Source of the DNA: Dehalococcoidia bacterium UBA3254
GTDB lineage: Bacteria; Chloroflexota; Dehalococcoidia; Dehalococcoidales; UBA3254
DNA: 7,206 nt
Direction of reading: 5' to 3'
NCBI GenBank assembly: GCA_002362735.1
Contig: DEUU01000339.1
Coordinates: forward strand, 3,810 to 11,015
This document shows positions 3,959 through 7,206 of this stretch, piece by piece; positions within the stretch are counted from its first letter, which is position 1; each line of letters opens with the position of its first letter. The translations under genes and the position numbers were made by a program. The notes under the pieces are model-generated. The model was not told the DNA's origin. It saw only the letters and a program-made list of their open reading frames with translations, and ran no database searches.

Positions 3959-6352
3959 ATGAGCAGTCCCGAAAATATTGTACTGACCCATCGTTTAAGG
4001 TTCAAAATAGTCGCGTTGTCTTTATTGGCCTTTTGTACCGTTGTGGCTTCGATTATTTATTTTACATTGAGTATTGGAAACCCTTCCATGGGAGTGGTCT
4101 TATCCTGGGATGATAGAGGATGGGTAATAAAGGAATTAGACTCCAACGGACTGGCAATTCACTCTGGAATTAAGGTAGGAGACAGACCAATAATAATTGA
4201 AGGTCAACCTGCCCAGTATTTTCTTAAAGAATATGCAAAAGAAAATACGGCGTTTTCAACACTGATCAGTGATATTACCGTTATCGACTCAAATGGCAAA
4301 TTAAAATCAGCCTCTATTAAAAATAGTCCCCCTTTACAATCCTCTTTAATCGAACAGGCAACCTCATTTGTTATTTGTCTTATATTCTGGATCGTCGGTC
4401 TTTTTGTTTTTTTCAAGAGACCCAGGAACCAGGCAGCGTTATTGCTTTTGATGTGCAGCCTGACCTCAGGAATTGCTTTAACCGCCAACTCGGCTGCCGA
4501 AAGAATTATACCCGGGGCTTTTATTTTAGCGGTTATTTCAACTATTATCGGCCCGTGGTTACTCGTACATTTTTTTCTCTCTTTGCCGGAAGAGCGGAAT
4601 TTACTAAATAAAAATCTCCTGATCTATATTATTTACCTGCCGGCACTGGTTACGATAATACTTTTTCCGTTTATCGGTTATGCTGAAGGCCAACCTCTGC
4701 CCGATTTTCATAATTTCAGGCTTATAGAATATGGGACCGGTTTCGCAACAGCTGTAAGCATAATGATTTTCAATTATGTTCGAGCGACTTCACAACGAAC
4801 GCGTCAGCAGATGAAGCTTATCTTAATTAGTTGTGCGATGGCTTTTATTCCGATCCTGATTCTCGTATTAATTCCGGGAACGATCTGGAAACAGTTCATC
4901 ATACCGTTTGGATTCAGCATCTTGTTTTTAATCTTTATTCCCTTCGGCATGGGATATACGGTGGTAACTCAGAGGCTTCTGGATATCGATGTCATTATTC
5001 GGAGGAGCGTTATTTACGCTCTGATAACCGTACTTATGGCTATGATTTTATCAGCGGCAATTTTCCCGATTCTAGCCCTGCGAGTTTCCCTAGGTATCCC
5101 GCAGGAAATCTTGCTGGCACTGGTACTGGGTGGCGTGGCGACAGCCATTTTCGGTCCGATGAAAAAAAGTATCGAATACCTGATAGATAAATTTTTCTAC
5201 AAAGACCGTTACGATTACCGGAAAATTATTCAAAGTTTCAGCGGTTCGTTGAACTCCTTCAAGGAATTCAATGAAATTGCCCGTCTGATTGTCGGCACAC
5301 CGGTCAATACTTTAAATCTCTCCGGGGGCTGTCTCCTTGGAAGGTCCGAATCTAATAAGAGGGACTTTTCTTTTGACATTCGAGCAGCCCAGGGTATTCT
5401 GACAGATAGCGATAAACAAATACAATTAATGCATTTATTACAAAACCGCGACCGGAAGTTTGAATTTCCTGATGCGGCTCCTGTTGAAAACACGGACATC
5501 GCGTATATTATTCCTCTCGTGGCCGGGGATAGAGAGGTCGGGATATTATTCCTCTCACCCAAGGTTTCAAGACAGAATTTCTCTTCCGACGATGTTTACC
5601 TGCTGCAAGGTCTGGCATCCGTCGCTGCGGCAGCTTTACGTTCCGCAATGCTTACTCACGATGTAAGCCTCCGGGACACATTTGTCTCGATTGCTTCACA
5701 CGAACTGCGTACCTCGTTGACCCCTATCATGGGATATGCATCCCTGCTGTTGAAAGAAGGCCGTTCGAAAGAGGTCCAGAAAAGATGGTTGGAGAATATT
5801 TATGCGAATGGAGAAAGAATTACCAGTATGGTAGACGATCTTCTGAATGTATCCCGCATCCAGACCGGCCGGGTATCCATGAAAATTGAGAAGGTGAAGA
5901 TCCTGGATGTCCTGAAAAAACAAATGGACATGACCCAGGAAGGCACCAAAATTCATAAATTAGTCCTGGAGTTAGAGCCGGAACTCCCGGAAGTGCTGGT
6001 AGATAAAGATAAGTTCGGCCAGGTAATCTGGAATTTATTGAGCAATGCCGTTAAATACAGTCCTGATGGAGGCTGCATAAGGGTAGCCGCCCACATGGAC
6101 CGCCCGAAAAGCCGAATGATCATCACCATAGCTGACCAGGGTATTGGGATCAGTCCCCAGGATAAAGATTATCTTTTTAAGACGTTTCATCGCATAGACC
6201 GCCCGGAGACACGCGGCATTCGAGGAAGCGGTCTGGGACTTTATATAGTTAAAGAATGGACGGAGGCCATGGAGGGAGAAATCTGGCTTGAGAGCGTATT
6301 AAACAAAGGATCAACTTTCTTCGTGGCAGTACCGATCTCTGATTCCGGGTGA
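3959..6352 (+). CDS. ComP-like polytopic sensor histidine kinase with extracytoplasmic PDZ-like domain
   Basis: This is a 797-residue membrane kinase. One helix (about 16-38) leads to an outside PDZ-like domain (about 44-125; GVVL, WVIKELDSNGLAIHSGIKVGD, IIIEGQPA). Nine more hydrophobic segments follow near 134-152, 158-178, 184-208, 219-241, 257-274, 284-306, 313-335, 350-374 and 382-400. Basic inner loops (KRPRN, RATSQRTRQ, KKS) place both ends inside. A linker (LIDKFFYKDRYDYRK, 408-422) and a GAF-like region (about 437-565) precede HisKA with H581 in SHELRTSLTPI. The ATPase domain has NLLSNAVKYS (692-701), DQGIG (726-730), LFKTF and GSGLGLYIV (757-764). It is probably active. GAGG (3948-3951) is 7 nt before the ATG. 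The membrane part plus PDZ resembles ComP-type pheromone sensors, whereas the HisKA class differs from Bacillus ComP. Its likely partners are the two receivers upstream. Confidence 0.9.
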   Translation: MSSPENIVLTHRLRFKIVALSLLAFCTVVASIIYFTLSIGNPSMGVVLSWDDRGWVIKELDSNGLAIHSGIKVGDRPIIIEGQPAQYFLKEYAKENTAFSTLISDITVIDSNGKLKSASIKNSPPLQSSLIEQATSFVICLIFWIVGLFVFFKRPRNQAALLLLMCSLTSGIALTANSAAERIIPGAFILAVISTIIGPWLLVHFFLSLPEERNLLNKNLLIYIIYLPALVTIILFPFIGYAEGQPLPDFHNFRLIEYGTGFATAVSIMIFNYVRATSQRTRQQMKLILISCAMAFIPILILVLIPGTIWKQFIIPFGFSILFLIFIPFGMGYTVVTQRLLDIDVIIRRSVIYALITVLMAMILSAAIFPILALRVSLGIPQEILLALVLGGVATAIFGPMKKSIEYLIDKFFYKDRYDYRKIIQSFSGSLNSFKEFNEIARLIVGTPVNTLNLSGGCLLGRSESNKRDFSFDIRAAQGILTDSDKQIQLMHLLQNRDRKFEFPDAAPVENTDIAYIIPLVAGDREVGILFLSPKVSRQNFSSDDVYLLQGLASVAAAALRSAMLTHDVSLRDTFVSIASHELRTSLTPIMGYASLLLKEGRSKEVQKRWLENIYANGERITSMVDDLLNVSRIQTGRVSMKIEKVKILDVLKKQMDMTQEGTKIHKLVLELEPELPEVLVDKDKFGQVIWNLLSNAVKYSPDGGCIRVAAHMDRPKSRMIITIADQGIGISPQDKDYLFKTFHRIDRPETRGIRGSGLGLYIVKEWTEAMEGEIWLESVLNKGSTFFVAVPISDSG

Positions 6353-6368
6353 AAGCAGGAGGAGGAAA

Positions 6369-7196
6369 ATGGAGAAATTAATCATTACCTGCGCAGTGAC
6401 TGGCGGGCGTTTCACACGCGAGCAAACTCCCTACATTCCTATTACTCCGACCGAGATAATCGACTCAGCCGTCGATTCCTACCAAGCAGGGGCCTCTATC
6501 ATTCATCTGCATGTCAGAGACCCAAAGACCGGATTAGGAATTCAGGACGTAGACCTGTTCCGGGAAGTATCGGATGGAATTAAGGCTCGATGCAACGTAA
6601 TACAATGCCTGACGACCAGCGACCTATTTCACGGGATAGACCTGGATGTATCCCGGCGGACGGCGCCCCTGATCTTAAAACCGGAACTGGCTTCGGTGGA
6701 CTGCGGTTCAATTAATTTCGGGGACTCTCCTTACCTATCTCCGGAGAGTTTTATTGAAAATGAACTAAAAGAAATGAAAGAAAAAGAAGTTAAACCGGAG
6801 CTTGAGATCTTCGAGATGGGAATGATCGAAACCTGCCGGAGAATGATTGACAAAGGCATTATCAGACCTCCTTATTACTGCGGACTGATTTTAGGAACTC
6901 CTTCAGGAGCCCCAGCTAACATAAGGGTGCTAATGACGTTGCTGGACCTGCTTCCCGACGGATCGATCTGGTTTGCAGACGGAGTAGGCGAGCATTCATT
7001 ATCAGTGACCGTTATGGCGATTCTTCTCGGAGGACATGCGAGGGTGGGAATGGAAGATACCATTTATTACTCAAACGGTATACTGGTGAAAAGCAACGTC
7101 GATCTTGTCAGAAGAATCGTGAGGATCGCCAGAGAACTGGGGAGGGAAATTGCAACTCCGGATGAAGCAAGGAAGATATTGGGATTAATTCCTTAA
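6369..7196 (+). CDS. BKACE family enzyme (3-keto-5-aminohexanoate cleavage enzyme-like, DUF849)
   Basis: This is a complete 275-residue TIM-barrel enzyme of the beta-keto acid cleavage family, which condenses a beta-keto acid with acetyl-CoA and splits it into acetoacetate and a new CoA ester using zinc. Family signatures are visible: IITCAVTGG (5-13), the YIPITPTEI segment, IHLHVRDP (45-52) with zinc ligands H46 and H48, LKPELASVDCGSINFG (103-118), ELEIFEMGMI (144-153) and ARVGMED (224-230) with E229 as the likely third ligand and R225 nearby. AGGAGGAGG (6357-6365) gives a very strong ribosome-binding site, 16 nt after the kinase gene. The substrate is not readable: lysine-fermentation keto acid, carnitine-derived or another beta-keto acid are all possible. 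No lysine-pathway partner gene is in view. It appears co-transcribed with the signalling genes; whether functionally linked is unknown. No terminator is seen in the ten bases that remain. Confidence 0.92.
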   Translation: MEKLIITCAVTGGRFTREQTPYIPITPTEIIDSAVDSYQAGASIIHLHVRDPKTGLGIQDVDLFREVSDGIKARCNVIQCLTTSDLFHGIDLDVSRRTAPLILKPELASVDCGSINFGDSPYLSPESFIENELKEMKEKEVKPELEIFEMGMIETCRRMIDKGIIRPPYYCGLILGTPSGAPANIRVLMTLLDLLPDGSIWFADGVGEHSLSVTVMAILLGGHARVGMEDTIYYSNGILVKSNVDLVRRIVRIARELGREIATPDEARKILGLIP

Positions 7197-7206
7197 CCTT
7201 TAATTG

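Noticed and set aside
3889..4113. Plus-strand reading frame across the synthase-kinase junction
   Set aside because: It overlaps the ends of two strong genes in another frame and has no domain features; it is a shadow.
4831..5190. 119-codon frame inside the kinase gene
   Set aside because: It is rich in Ser, Tyr and Arg and is an out-of-frame reading of the membrane segments of the kinase.

Overview
The window looks like a chromosomal segment from an anaerobic, moderately AT-rich bacterium. Its mRNAs carry strong Shine-Dalgarno sites, its tRNAs encode CCA, and it has a keto-acid cleavage (BKACE/Kce-type) enzyme. Clostridia (Peptococcaceae-like) or Chloroflexota (Dehalococcoidia-like) would both fit. 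The assignment is inference, because no single marker gene settles it.

Layout. Positions 1-34 are the 3' end of a serine-type tRNA. Positions 35-1116 are AT-rich and mostly non-coding. They hold one convincing small gene (439-621, a 60-residue two-helix membrane peptide), a terminator behind it, several inverted repeats, and a promoter-hairpin-terminator arrangement directly in front of a complete tRNA-Ser(GGA) (1117-1206). Positions 1207-1744 are non-coding and end in a 13-bp-stem terminator followed by a good sigma-70-type promoter.

From 1745 to 7196 six genes lie on the plus strand with gaps of 14-66 nt, so they probably form one operon. In order they are: a response regulator with an excisionase-type HTH at its N-terminus; a stand-alone receiver; a 72-residue peptide ending in ...GLWV; a polyprenyl-synthase-fold protein; a 797-residue polytopic histidine kinase with an extracytoplasmic PDZ-like domain; and a BKACE-family enzyme.

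Main interpretation (inference from gene order, motifs and lengths): genes three to five form a ComX-ComQ-ComP-like cassette. A small peptide with a Trp near its C-terminus would be prenylated by the polyprenyl-synthase-like partner, exported and trimmed, then sensed by the membrane part of the kinase, which would phosphorylate one or both response regulators. It departs from the Bacillus system in three ways. The kinase has the HisKA/PhoR-type core (SHELR) rather than the NarL-partner type. The DNA-binding regulator uses an excisionase-like HTH instead of a LuxR-type HTH. The regulators precede the peptide gene. The BKACE gene at the end of the operon is a candidate output or cargo, or simply a co-transcribed metabolic gene.
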